A stretch of 64,000 nucleotides of DNA, taken from assembly GCA_900537185.1 (NCBI GenBank), contig LS999826.1, positions 1 to 64,000 on the forward strand, read 5' to 3'. A model generated the notes under the pieces. It searched no databases, was not told the DNA's origin, and worked only from the letters and a program-made list of their open reading frames with translations. The stretch comes from Cytophagales bacterium Alg240-R148 (lineage in GTDB: Bacteria; Bacteroidota; Bacteroidia; Cytophagales; Cyclobacteriaceae). Of the stretch, positions 28,996 to 38,162 are shown piece after piece; the first letter of the stretch is position 1; each line of letters starts with the position of its first letter. The position numbers and the translations under genes were made by a program.

Positions 28996-31338
28996 ATGGG
29001 GCAATTTTTCCAAAAGCTTTCAATAAAAATGAAAATTGCTGTATTAATAACAGTACTCATGGTAGTAACTGTTAGCAGTATTTTTGTTTCCTGGTTTGCA
29101 CACCAACAGCATGTTCCAACTTTTACTAGCCAGCACCTTATACAAGATGTTCAATTTGATTTAATCGAATTGAAAGGGCAGTTGTTGCTAATTAGAGCAG
29201 GAGGGGACCAAGGCAAAGGGTTGGTGGCTTCTAAAATCAAAGACATAGACGAACGCATTGGTATGTTGTCTCGTGAATCTGAATACAAGGGGGTTAGAAT
29301 GGAACCACTAAGTGGTAGTGCGGACTTAGCGCTGCAAAGCCTAGAAAGTGCGTGGTATGGATATAAATCCTATTTAAATAGGCTTATTTCAGCCCCGAAA
29401 GAAATAGATACGGTGGTTTGGCGGAACGAATATTTGCCTTTGGCAGATACTTCCATTGTATTGGCCAATCAAGCAGTTAAAAAAGTGATTACAATTGCCA
29501 ACCCTAGGTACGAACAAGCCTTGGGGTCTTCTCTGATACACATCGATGACCTTGTTGTAAAAGTAGATGAAATGGCAGGAGACTATGGCTACCAACAAAG
29601 AGCCAACTCCAGTATTTGGAAATTCTCAGCTGCCTTGCTCTTGCTTTGTTTTGTGGTGTACTTTGTCATATTTAGGGCCTTGGATTTGATGCTGGTTACT
29701 CCATTAAAACAAATTTCTAATGTTGCCAATCGCATGCTCCAAAATAAAAAAATTGAAGATCCTGGAATTAACCCCCAATTGGAAACGGGCAAGATAGCAA
29801 AGGCCTTGGTAGCGTTGGATGTTCGAATGAATGAAGCCAAAGAATACGCCTTGAAACTTTCTAATGGCGAACTGGATGAAACTATTCAGGGATACCAAGA
29901 GGAGGAAGAAAAAGAAGGAAAAAGCATGTTGGGTGGGTTGTTTACTGTCAAAGATAATTTGTTAGAAATTCGAGTAAAAGAAAAAAGAGCTACATGGGTC
30001 AACGAAGGAATCACTAAATTTGTTGATTTGCTAAGAAATGATTTTACCAGCCTAGAAAATTTTGGAGATGCCATTTTACACAACTTGGTTCCATATATGG
30101 ACGGCTTATTGGGTTCTTTGTATGTAGTAGAAGAAGTAGATGGGGAAACGCAGCTGGTCATGAAAGGCAAGTACGCGTATGGGAATAAAAAACATGAAAA
30201 TCAGGTGCTGGAGCCAGGAGAAGGATTGGTTGGACAGGTCTATTTAGAGAAGAAAAATATTCATTTAACCGAAGTTCCAGAAAATTTCTTAACCATACAG
30301 ACGAGCATCGGGGAAACAGCACCCAATGCCGTTTTAATATTTCCTTTGATGCTCAATGAAGAAGTATTTGGCGTGGTTGAAATTGGTTCTCTGCAAGTTT
30401 TTGAGCAGTTTGAGATTGAATTCATCAACCGCCTATCCGAGCTATTGGCTTCTTCCATCAATTCGGTAAAAACAAATGCTACCACCAACAAGCTTTTGGA
30501 AGAAACCCAGCAAATGACCGAGCAAATGAGGGCGCAAGAAGAAGAAATGCGTCAAAATATGGAAGAGCTCTCCGCTACCCAAGAGGAGATGGCAAGAAAA
30601 GAAATTGAAATGACTGGGCAAATTGATGCTTTCAAGGCACTGCCTTACCTAGAATTCAATCTGGATTTCACTTTTGGATCAGCAAGTGCAGCATTTTCTA
30701 GGATCATAGGGGTGGAGTCGAGTGATTTCTCAGGTCTTTCTTTGAGCCAAATTATTGAGCCTGTAGATGGTAGTTCTGATTTTGAAGAGGTTATAAGAAA
30801 TGGAGAGTTGGTTGAAATAGAGCACGCTTTTAAAGGAGATAGTCGGATTTTCTATTCGTATGTAATACCGGTTAAAAATAAAAAAACGGCGGATCTAATA
30901 AAAATTATAGTGGTGACAGAATCGGCTGGGGTGCAAACGGAAGGGCATGGCCATGTGTCCACTCAACTGGATCAATTGATGTTGGAAGAAATTGAAGGGT
31001 TGAAAATTGCTAGAGAATCTGTTGTAGGCAAAAACCAAACCCTTTCTAGAATTGAGAAGTATCTGTACCAGCAAAAACAAGCAGAATTGGCGGTTGCTGA
31101 AACAAAGGGCAATGTTATAACTAGAGCCAATACAGCTTTTAAGTCTTTGTTTAGCGCAGAAGAAAACGACGTGATTGGCAAACAACTTTCGGATCTTGCT
31201 TCTGCCTTCGATGCTGGAGTGAAACAAGGGTACGAGGAGGTGACTATTGAGTCTTCAAAGGGTACCACAGTCCATGTGGTATTGGTTCATCCAATAGAGG
31301 GTGGCGCAGAAGACAATTTTAGGATTACCTTGTTGTAA
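28996..31338 (+). CDS. Membrane receptor with HAMP, GAF, coiled coil and PAS, lacking an MCP domain
   Basis: This 780-residue sensor opens the signalling block. Helix 1 (about 10-32) and helix 2 (about 208-232) enclose a helical extracytoplasmic sensor, followed by a HAMP segment (about 232-290). A GAF domain (about 349-492) contains GEGLVGQVY. A Glu/Gln-rich coiled coil (about 499-549) contains MRQNMEELSATQEEMARKE, and two PAS-like parts follow (about 550-640 and 690-780). There is no MCP signalling hairpin, kinase or cyclase domain. Genes for CheR and CheB follow, so the Glu-rich helix may be their methylation target. The GAF domain closely resembles those of the two GAF proteins downstream. 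The gene is transcribed away from the saccharopine dehydrogenase gene. Confidence 0.87.
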   Translation: MGQFFQKLSIKMKIAVLITVLMVVTVSSIFVSWFAHQQHVPTFTSQHLIQDVQFDLIELKGQLLLIRAGGDQGKGLVASKIKDIDERIGMLSRESEYKGVRMEPLSGSADLALQSLESAWYGYKSYLNRLISAPKEIDTVVWRNEYLPLADTSIVLANQAVKKVITIANPRYEQALGSSLIHIDDLVVKVDEMAGDYGYQQRANSSIWKFSAALLLLCFVVYFVIFRALDLMLVTPLKQISNVANRMLQNKKIEDPGINPQLETGKIAKALVALDVRMNEAKEYALKLSNGELDETIQGYQEEEEKEGKSMLGGLFTVKDNLLEIRVKEKRATWVNEGITKFVDLLRNDFTSLENFGDAILHNLVPYMDGLLGSLYVVEEVDGETQLVMKGKYAYGNKKHENQVLEPGEGLVGQVYLEKKNIHLTEVPENFLTIQTSIGETAPNAVLIFPLMLNEEVFGVVEIGSLQVFEQFEIEFINRLSELLASSINSVKTNATTNKLLEETQQMTEQMRAQEEEMRQNMEELSATQEEMARKEIEMTGQIDAFKALPYLEFNLDFTFGSASAAFSRIIGVESSDFSGLSLSQIIEPVDGSSDFEEVIRNGELVEIEHAFKGDSRIFYSYVIPVKNKKTADLIKIIVVTESAGVQTEGHGHVSTQLDQLMLEEIEGLKIARESVVGKNQTLSRIEKYLYQQKQAELAVAETKGNVITRANTAFKSLFSAEENDVIGKQLSDLASAFDAGVKQGYEEVTIESSKGTTVHVVLVHPIEGGAEDNFRITLL

Positions 31339-31443
31339 ATAAATAAAAAAGGATAAATGTTTTTACATTATCAGAAAAATATTGAATTTTAATATAATCC
31401 CTAGTGGATAAAATAAGGACGAAGGATAATTGGAAAATATTAG

Positions 31444-32268
31444 ATGAAAGAAATAGAAATAGCATCTTTGAAACGGTTAACAGAATTTGTAAAGCTAAAT
31501 TTTGGCTATGACTTTACAAATTATGCAATGTCGTCTTTTAAGAGAAGAATATCCAGGATTCTTGAGCTATACAACATCAACTCTGTAGAAAATCTAATCA
31601 CAAAACTGGATACAGAAAAAGATTTTATTGAGACGTTTATAGTAGAAATTACTGTGAATGTTACGGAAATGTTCAGAGATCCATCCTTTTGGAGGGTGCT
31701 GCGTGACGATGTTATTCCTGGTATTTTATTGAATCACGAAAGAATTAAAATCTGGCATGCAGGATGTTCTTCTGGTGAGGAAGTGTTTTCAATGGCCATA
31801 ATGTTGAAAGAAATGGGCATTTTGAACAATGCCACTATCATTGCCACCGATTTAGATAAAGACATTCTAAAACGCGCCCAAATGGGCAAATATACTTTGA
31901 AAAACATGGAGCTTAATTCAAAGAATTACATCCGGTTTCAAGGCAATCACAAACTAGAAGATTATTACAGTGTAAAAAATAATCTTGCAGTTTTAAATCC
32001 AGATTTAATTAGCAATGTTTCGTTTCGCTCACACGATTTAGTCAAAGGCGATATATTCAATAAGTTTGATTTAATTTTATGCAGAAATGTCATGATTTAC
32101 TTCAATCAAAACCTTCAAAATGAAGTGTTGAGGAGGTTCCATGGTAGTTTGTTTAAGTTTGGTTATTTGGCCATAGGGTCCAAAGAGTCTTTGATTTGGT
32201 GTGATATTGCTAATAAGTTTATTGTAGTTAATAATGAGGAAAAGATTTACAAAAAATTCAGAGATTAA
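31444..32268 (+). CDS. cheR: CheR-type protein-glutamate methyltransferase
   Basis: This 274-residue enzyme methylates Glu side chains using S-adenosylmethionine. The N-terminal CheR_N helices (FKRRISRILELYN) and the catalytic domain are complete. The SAM site reads IWHAGCSSGEEVFSMAI and the acidic ribose contact is in IIATDLDKDIL. The substrate-side motif is LILCRNVMIYFNQ. There is no beta-subdomain pentapeptide tether or TPR extension that I can identify. The gene is stand-alone in the sense that no MCP, CheA, CheW or CheY is in the window. Its likely targets are the receptor upstream and the phosphatase downstream. Confidence 0.93.
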   Translation: MKEIEIASLKRLTEFVKLNFGYDFTNYAMSSFKRRISRILELYNINSVENLITKLDTEKDFIETFIVEITVNVTEMFRDPSFWRVLRDDVIPGILLNHERIKIWHAGCSSGEEVFSMAIMLKEMGILNNATIIATDLDKDILKRAQMGKYTLKNMELNSKNYIRFQGNHKLEDYYSVKNNLAVLNPDLISNVSFRSHDLVKGDIFNKFDLILCRNVMIYFNQNLQNEVLRRFHGSLFKFGYLAIGSKESLIWCDIANKFIVVNNEEKIYKKFRD

Positions 32269-32294
32269 GATCTTGAAAATTTTGGGACTTTAGG

Positions 32295-32894
32295 ATGGTG
32301 AAATCACAACTGCATAATAGATATAAAGCGATTGTAATAGGAGGATCGGCAGGGAGCTTTCAGGGAGTAGTTAAAATTCTTTCGAATATTCCGGAAAATT
32401 TTCCTTTGCCTATAATTATGTGTTTGCATAGACTGAAGCACGTGCGGCATGGTTTTGTAGAGGCTTTGTCTATAAAAAGTAACCTAGAAGTTAGGGAGCC
32501 TTACGATAAGGAAGGGGTTAAAAAAGGAATGGTTTATTTGGCTCCGGCCAATTACCATATGTCTTTGGAACTGGGCAATTATTTTAGTATGTCTACAGAA
32601 GAAATGATCAACAATTCGAGACCCGCGATAGATATAACCTTGGGTTCTGCTGGTTATGTGTACAAGGACAGGTTGGTGGGTATTCTTCTTTCGGGAGCAA
32701 ATAAGGATGGAGCGTTAGGAATGAAAAGGATCAAAGATAGAGGAGGGTATACCATTGTTCAAGATCCTGATGAGTGTATGATTCCAACAATGCCGAATGC
32801 AGCATTGGCTGTAACGGAAATAGACATGAAATTAAAGGTAGATGAAATAGTCAAATTTTTATTGGATTTGGCGAAACTGTATAAAAAATATTGA
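32295..32894 (+). CDS. cheB: CheB-type protein-glutamate methylesterase without receiver domain
   Basis: This 199-residue protein is only the catalytic domain of CheB, which removes methyl groups (and deamidates Gln) on receptors. The Ser-His-Asp triad is visible as IGGSAGSFQGV, CLHRLKHVRHGF and LLSGANKDGALGM. The phospho-receiver domain that normally controls CheB is absent, so activity must be constitutive or controlled by partners. It follows cheR by 26 bases and forms a matched methylation/demethylation pair with it. Confidence 0.92.
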   Translation: MVKSQLHNRYKAIVIGGSAGSFQGVVKILSNIPENFPLPIIMCLHRLKHVRHGFVEALSIKSNLEVREPYDKEGVKKGMVYLAPANYHMSLELGNYFSMSTEEMINNSRPAIDITLGSAGYVYKDRLVGILLSGANKDGALGMKRIKDRGGYTIVQDPDECMIPTMPNAALAVTEIDMKLKVDEIVKFLLDLAKLYKKY

Positions 32895-32981
32895 GGAAGG
32901 CTTCCTTTAAATTATTATTCTGAGTATACTTAACTGTTTAAGTGGTCTGGTAGTTCAGAATCCAAAACTTAATAGTGCTTT

Positions 32982-33821
32982 ATGAAGTCAAATAAACGTA
33001 ATCAAGTTATTTTATTATTCTTATTTGTAATAGGAATTGCGGTTTCTGTATTTAAACTCTTCACCATTAAAGAAGATTTGGTATTGAACGTGCAAGCCCT
33101 TTCAAAGGAAAACTTAATGGAGGTAGGCCAAGTGGTGAACCCTTTATTAGCTGTTGTAGGAATAACATTGTTGATGGGTTTAATTTCAATTTTACCATTG
33201 TATTTTAAAAGAGACGAAAAAGGAAAGCTAGAGTTTGGGGAGACGGATATGACGGAGAGTGATGAAACATCTGAAGAGGAAGAAAAAGAGGAAGAATTGA
33301 AAAGTGATTATTCGGGCATATTGACTACCATCCAAAGTAATTCTAAAAAAGCAAAAGATGGGCAATTGAAAGACCAAGCATTTTTAAATGGTGTTTGTAG
33401 TGCGGTAGAAGCGGGACAGGGAGTGTTGTATAGAAAAGAAGAACAGGAAGGCAAACGCTTCATGACTTTTTCTGCTGGATATGCATTTTCGATTGCTGAA
33501 AGTGAAACACTGAAATTTGAATATGGGGAAGGTCTCGTAGGGCAAGTAGCAAAAGAAGGGTCGTTATTGACCATAGAGGACATTCCGCAAAACTATGTAA
33601 AAATTGTTTCTGGTTTAGGGCAAGCTTCACCTGAATTTTTATTAGTGGTTCCTATAAAAGAGGGAGACAATGTATCAGGTATAATGGAGATTGCTACTTT
33701 TAAGCAGCTTAAAAAAGGGCAAATAGAAATGATACAAAAGGCTGTGGAAGAAGTTTTCAAAGTAAAAATGAAGGCAGCTCCCAAGACAAAATCTATTCCT
33801 AAAACAAAGAAAGAAGAATAA
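32982..33821 (+). CDS. Two-helix membrane GAF-domain protein
   Basis: This 279-residue protein has two membrane helices (about 8-28 and 54-75) and a highly acidic Glu/Asp-rich linker (about 85-105, DETSEEEEKEEELK). A GAF domain (about 120-260) follows, with GEGLVGQVAKEGSLLTIEDI and a short basic tail rich in Lys. It has no output domain. The GAF sequence, including the IPxNYxKI segment and VPIKEGDNVSGIMEIA, parallels the GAF domains of the flanking receptor and phosphatase, as if copied within the cluster. It probably acts as a sensor subunit or adaptor for them. The stop is 12 bases before the phosphatase start. Confidence 0.82.
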   Translation: MKSNKRNQVILLFLFVIGIAVSVFKLFTIKEDLVLNVQALSKENLMEVGQVVNPLLAVVGITLLMGLISILPLYFKRDEKGKLEFGETDMTESDETSEEEEKEEELKSDYSGILTTIQSNSKKAKDGQLKDQAFLNGVCSAVEAGQGVLYRKEEQEGKRFMTFSAGYAFSIAESETLKFEYGEGLVGQVAKEGSLLTIEDIPQNYVKIVSGLGQASPEFLLVVPIKEGDNVSGIMEIATFKQLKKGQIEMIQKAVEEVFKVKMKAAPKTKSIPKTKKEE

Positions 33822-33833
33822 AACTTATCCAGT

Positions 33834-36800
33834 ATGTTTAAAAATATAAAGATAGGTGCTAAGATTACTATATTGGTTGTTGCCATTGTTGTAATAACCG
33901 TGGTCGTAGCCAGTTATCAATCTTATAACTGGAGTATTAGAAACCTTGAATTACAATACAGTGAGAATCTTAAGGTCCAAGCGGATAATAGGACCAAAAG
34001 TGTGAATGCGAAATTAGAAGAGATTCGATTGCACACCACCCATCTAATTAATTTTGAAAGTGTCAAAAACCTTTCTGCTGGAGATGGTTTTAACGATGAT
34101 GCTGCTTCTCTAGATTTTTCTGATTCTAGCGGGGATGACTTTGCGGATGATACTGCGGTTGCATCCGAAAGTGGCGATTTTGCAGACGATACTTCGAGTT
34201 CTGAAACTTCAGAGTTATCAGATGATTCCGACTTTGCGGATGATTCTGACTTTGCAACAGATGATTTTGCAGAGGATACCCCAGTAGAAGATACTGCTAC
34301 CGATGACGTCTTTTTGGACGATAGCAGTACAATGGATAGTTTTGATGATGGATTCAATGACGATTCAGGTAGTATGGACTTTGGAGGTTTTGGTGCGGAG
34401 AATACAACGGAGAACGGTGCTGGAGCAGATGAAGCGGATGCCATGGCAAGATTGACAGAAGCTAAAAAATTATTGGGTTATAGTTCTATCGAATTGGTGG
34501 ATAAGAACAATGGGTTGGTGGTTGTTACTTCGGAAGACAACAAAGGAAAGAAGTTTGAAGGGCCTGATTTGTTTGTGGCGAAAGTGCTAGAAAATGGCGC
34601 CTACTTCAGCGATGTAAAAGACGGGGAGTATGCTTATTTTGGAGCCTCTTCGACCAGTGGCAGCCATGTTTTGGCTGTGAAATTTTCATTGTCGGAATTT
34701 AAAGATTCTTGGAATGATTTCAGTGGTTTAGGAAAGACAGGGGAGATTGTAGTTGGTACAATAGATGAGAAGAGTGATCTAATAGTGTTTATCAATGAGT
34801 TGCGATTAAAAGAAGAAAGCAGCACGCGTTCCATAGATTTAAAAGGCTCGGAAGGTTCACCAATGAGAATGGCAATTGACGGAGAAGAGGGTTCTGGTGC
34901 ATTTGTCGATTATAGAAAGAAAAAAACACTGGCAAGTTGGCGTTCTATTCCAAGTACCAATTGGGGGATGTTGGTTAAAATCGACCAATCAGAAATAAAT
35001 GCAGAAGCCACAGCACTTATATTTAGGTTTGTGTTTTTTGGTTTGTTCATTGCTATTTTTTCCATTGTTTTGGCCGTAATATTTGCTAGAGTTTTCGTAA
35101 AACCAATGCAGAGTCTGAAAGAGTCCTTAGATGAAATCGGGCGTGGTGTATTGCCGTTAAAAGTAAAGAATTCAAGCAACGATGAAATTGGGCTGATGGC
35201 GCTGACTGTAAATAACTTGGTGCAGGGCCTTAGAAGAACAGCAACTTTTGCAAATAAAATTGGGGAAGGAGATTTTGATGCGGATTTTGAACCAATGAGT
35301 GCACAAGATACTTTGGGTCAAGCCCTAATTGCAATGCGAGATAATTTGATTGAGGCAGAAAAAAGAGACAAGCAACGCAATTGGATTGTAACTGGGGTAG
35401 CAGAAATTGGGGATATTTTAAGAGCGCATAACAACTTGGATGAACTTGGTGATGATGTTGTCAAGTTTATTATCGAAAAAATTGGTGCAGTCCAAGGGGC
35501 CTTTTATGTAGTGAATGAAAACGAAGAAGGCGATAACCTTATTGAACTGACAAGCAGTTTTGCTTACAACAGAAAAAAATACATCGATGCGAAATTTAAA
35601 TTCGCAGAAGGCCTCATCGGACAATCGGCCATTGAGCAATCTACTGTACTCCGTACGGAAATTCCAGAAGACTATGTCACCATAACATCCGGTATTCTAG
35701 GGGAGCAAAAACCAACCTGTATTTTGATTGTGCCTCTGATTACCAATGAACAAGTTTTTGGAGTTTTGGAATTTGCTGGATTCAGTCAATTTGGGGAGAC
35801 AGAAGTGAAATTTGTTGAAGAATTGAGTTTGAGTTTGGCCAGAACCGTATTCAATATCAAGGTAAACGAAAGAACCAGGAAACACTTGGAGGAGTCGCAG
35901 ACCATGAGTACAGAGTTGAAGGAAAAACAAGAAGTGCTGCGCCAGAATGCAGAAGAGATGCAAGCCACTCAGGAAGAGCTGAGAAGATCGAATTCGAGAT
36001 TGGAAGAGCAAATTATTGAAGTGAACAATACGCAAAATAGAATGCAGTTGCTTCTTGAAAATGCTTCGGAAGTAATAACCATTTATGAAGAAGATGAAAC
36101 GATCCGATACATTAGCCCTTCCGTTGAACCAATTTTAGGTTATGGCCATGAAGAACTGATTGGATCAAAAGATATTGACAATGTATTGCCAGAGTATATT
36201 GAGTTGGTGCAAAATATGTTTGTTAAGTTAATTGAAAATCCTTACGAACAAGTAACCATACAATACGAGTACAAAACTAAATCTGGCGATAGCATTTGGA
36301 TAGAGTCTACCGGAACAAATTTCTTAAGCAATCCGGCCATTCAAGGGATAATAGTCAATTCTCAGGATATTACAGAAAGACGTCGAGCGGAACAAGAGCA
36401 AAGGATGCGATCTAAAATGCAGGCCTTATCAGAGAACTCCCCTGATTTAATTACAAGACTTGAAAAAGGCGGACCTATTTCCTATATCAACCCGATAATT
36501 GAAAGTTATACTGGAAATGACCCAGCCAATTATCTGAATTTCAATATGAACGACACGGACTTCAACCAGCAAGTGGTGGATACTTGGGCGAACATATTGA
36601 ATGAAATTCAAGAGACCAATGAAAAAGTCGCAATGGAGATGGATTTTCCATCTGTAATGGGAGACCGGGTAATGCAAGTCAATGCCATTCCAGAATTTGA
36701 CGATGAAAACGGGTTAGAGTCCGTGCTATTGGTTTCCCATGATATTACCGAAAGAAAGGTGATTGAATTGGAAATCCAGAATAAGAATAAAAAGATTAAC

Positions 36801-37547
36801 GATAGTATCAACTACGCCAAGAGAATTCAAGGTGCGATCCTTCCAAATACGAATGTGATCAACAGAACGTTGGCACAGTCATTCATATTGTACAAACCAA
36901 AAGATGTGGTGAGTGGTGATTTTCCATGGTACATTCAAACAGATGAGTTTGTGTTTATAGCTGCAGTGGATTGTACAGGTCATGGAGTTCCAGGAGCATT
37001 GCTTTCCTTAATAGGGTATTTCTTGCTAAACGACATCGTTAAAAGTAGGAAAATCACCGATCCGGGATTGATCTTGGACCAGTTGGATGAGGGAGTAACC
37101 AAAACTTTAAGACAGGACCAAGAAGATTCCAAAACAAAAGATGGAATGGACATTGGGCTTTGTAAGATTGATGTTGCAACCAACTCTCTTGAATATGCAG
37201 GAGCGCATAGACCATTGTATTTGATGAAAGACAATGAGATGGTTGAAGTAAAAGGAAATAAATTTGCCATTGGTGGAGGTATTTATAAGAATCAGACCAA
37301 TTTCACCAACCACAAATTTGTAATGAAAAAGAATGATTCGATCTTCTTCTGTTCAGATGGATATCCGGATCAATTTGGTGGGCCTGATAACAGGAAATTT
37401 GGGCCAAAACGTACCAGAGCATTGGTTGAACAGGTGAAAGATATGTCGATGGGTGAAGCATACGAAGTGTTTAACTCGGAGTGGGAAAACTGGAAAGGGG
37501 AGCAAAAACAAACCGATGATGTATTATTAATTGGTATTAAGTTCTGA
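33834..37547 (+). CDS. HAMP-GAF-PAS-PAS-SpoIIE (PP2C) phosphatase, SiaA-like
   Basis: This 1237-residue sensor phosphatase is the core of the block. A membrane helix (about 8-28) is followed by a large extracytoplasmic region. That region includes an Asp/Ser-rich segment (about 83-193) and a Cache-like part ending before helix 2 (about 396-422). Inside the cell come HAMP (about 420-475), GAF (about 549-674), a coiled coil with RQNAEEMQATQEELRR (about 679-734) and two PAS domains (about 736-850 and 859-983). The SpoIIE phosphatase domain (about 1010-1237) is last. Its metal and core motifs VVSGDF, AAVDCTGHGVPGA, DGMDIGLC, CSDGYPDQFGG and TDDVLLIG appear intact. By position next to siaB and siaC it should dephosphorylate SiaC, as SiaA does in Pseudomonas. 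Confidence 0.9.
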   Translation: MFKNIKIGAKITILVVAIVVITVVVASYQSYNWSIRNLELQYSENLKVQADNRTKSVNAKLEEIRLHTTHLINFESVKNLSAGDGFNDDAASLDFSDSSGDDFADDTAVASESGDFADDTSSSETSELSDDSDFADDSDFATDDFAEDTPVEDTATDDVFLDDSSTMDSFDDGFNDDSGSMDFGGFGAENTTENGAGADEADAMARLTEAKKLLGYSSIELVDKNNGLVVVTSEDNKGKKFEGPDLFVAKVLENGAYFSDVKDGEYAYFGASSTSGSHVLAVKFSLSEFKDSWNDFSGLGKTGEIVVGTIDEKSDLIVFINELRLKEESSTRSIDLKGSEGSPMRMAIDGEEGSGAFVDYRKKKTLASWRSIPSTNWGMLVKIDQSEINAEATALIFRFVFFGLFIAIFSIVLAVIFARVFVKPMQSLKESLDEIGRGVLPLKVKNSSNDEIGLMALTVNNLVQGLRRTATFANKIGEGDFDADFEPMSAQDTLGQALIAMRDNLIEAEKRDKQRNWIVTGVAEIGDILRAHNNLDELGDDVVKFIIEKIGAVQGAFYVVNENEEGDNLIELTSSFAYNRKKYIDAKFKFAEGLIGQSAIEQSTVLRTEIPEDYVTITSGILGEQKPTCILIVPLITNEQVFGVLEFAGFSQFGETEVKFVEELSLSLARTVFNIKVNERTRKHLEESQTMSTELKEKQEVLRQNAEEMQATQEELRRSNSRLEEQIIEVNNTQNRMQLLLENASEVITIYEEDETIRYISPSVEPILGYGHEELIGSKDIDNVLPEYIELVQNMFVKLIENPYEQVTIQYEYKTKSGDSIWIESTGTNFLSNPAIQGIIVNSQDITERRRAEQEQRMRSKMQALSENSPDLITRLEKGGPISYINPIIESYTGNDPANYLNFNMNDTDFNQQVVDTWANILNEIQETNEKVAMEMDFPSVMGDRVMQVNAIPEFDDENGLESVLLVSHDITERKVIELEIQNKNKKINDSINYAKRIQGAILPNTNVINRTLAQSFILYKPKDVVSGDFPWYIQTDEFVFIAAVDCTGHGVPGALLSLIGYFLLNDIVKSRKITDPGLILDQLDEGVTKTLRQDQEDSKTKDGMDIGLCKIDVATNSLEYAGAHRPLYLMKDNEMVEVKGNKFAIGGGIYKNQTNFTNHKFVMKKNDSIFFCSDGYPDQFGGPDNRKFGPKRTRALVEQVKDMSMGEAYEVFNSEWENWKGEQKQTDDVLLIGIKF

Positions 37548-37591
37548 TTTGTATTAAATTAAATTATATTTAAAATTATAAACGTGATCTC

Positions 37592-38134
37592 ATGAAGTAT
37601 ATTTATGAATTGCATCAGATGATGCTGGAACACCATCTTATTCTCGTTTATGAGGGTGAATTTACCCAGGAGATTACCAAATCCATATTGGCGATGGCTG
37701 AGAGAAATATGGATTCATCCGGGGAGGAGTCCAGTGTTAAAAGAAAAGTTTTTAATGTGATGGTCGAAAGCCTTCAAAACATTGTAAAACATGCAGATGC
37801 AAATGGCTCGGCAGAAACAACAAGCCATTCGGCCGTATTTATGATCGGTCGTTCCGAAGAGGAATATGTGATTACCACAGGTAATCCGATTGAAAATCAA
37901 ACTATTGGTGTATTGACTGATAAGCTCGATAAAGTAAACAGTTTAGACCGAGATGGCCTAAAACAACTTTATAAAGAAATTATTAAAAATACAGAAATAT
38001 CAGAAAAAGGAGGAGCAGGTCTTGGTTTTGTGGATATTGCGCGTAAATCAGGAAGGAAATTGGAATACAATTTTGCAAAAATTGATGAGGAAACTTCTTT
38101 TTTCTCTTTAACTGCCTCAATAGGAAGACTTTAA
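37592..38134 (+). CDS. siaB: SiaB-type protein kinase (GHKL/anti-sigma-like)
   Basis: This 180-residue cytosolic protein belongs to the SiaB family (DUF6272), ATP-using kinases that phosphorylate a SiaC partner. The GHKL ATP-site features are recognisable: VFNVMVESLQNIVKHA (N box) and EKGGAGLGFVDIARKSG (G box). It lies 44 bases after the SpoIIE phosphatase and 28 bases before the SiaC-like gene, the same siaA-B-C order as in Pseudomonas aeruginosa. A role opposing the phosphatase follows from that parallel; direct evidence is only the motif and gene order. Confidence 0.88.
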   Translation: MKYIYELHQMMLEHHLILVYEGEFTQEITKSILAMAERNMDSSGEESSVKRKVFNVMVESLQNIVKHADANGSAETTSHSAVFMIGRSEEEYVITTGNPIENQTIGVLTDKLDKVNSLDRDGLKQLYKEIIKNTEISEKGGAGLGFVDIARKSGRKLEYNFAKIDEETSFFSLTASIGRL

Positions 38135-38162
38135 TTTTAGAATTTTAAAAAGAAAAAACACA

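Noticed and set aside
31444-32894. Flagellar-type chemotaxis operon
   Set aside because: No MCP, CheA, CheW, CheY or flagellar gene is present; CheR and CheB occur with GAF receptors and Sia genes instead.
33923-34444. Minus-strand ORF opposite the acidic segment of the phosphatase
   Set aside because: It is rich in Ser only because it mirrors Asp codons on the plus strand; it has no promoter or recognisable domain.
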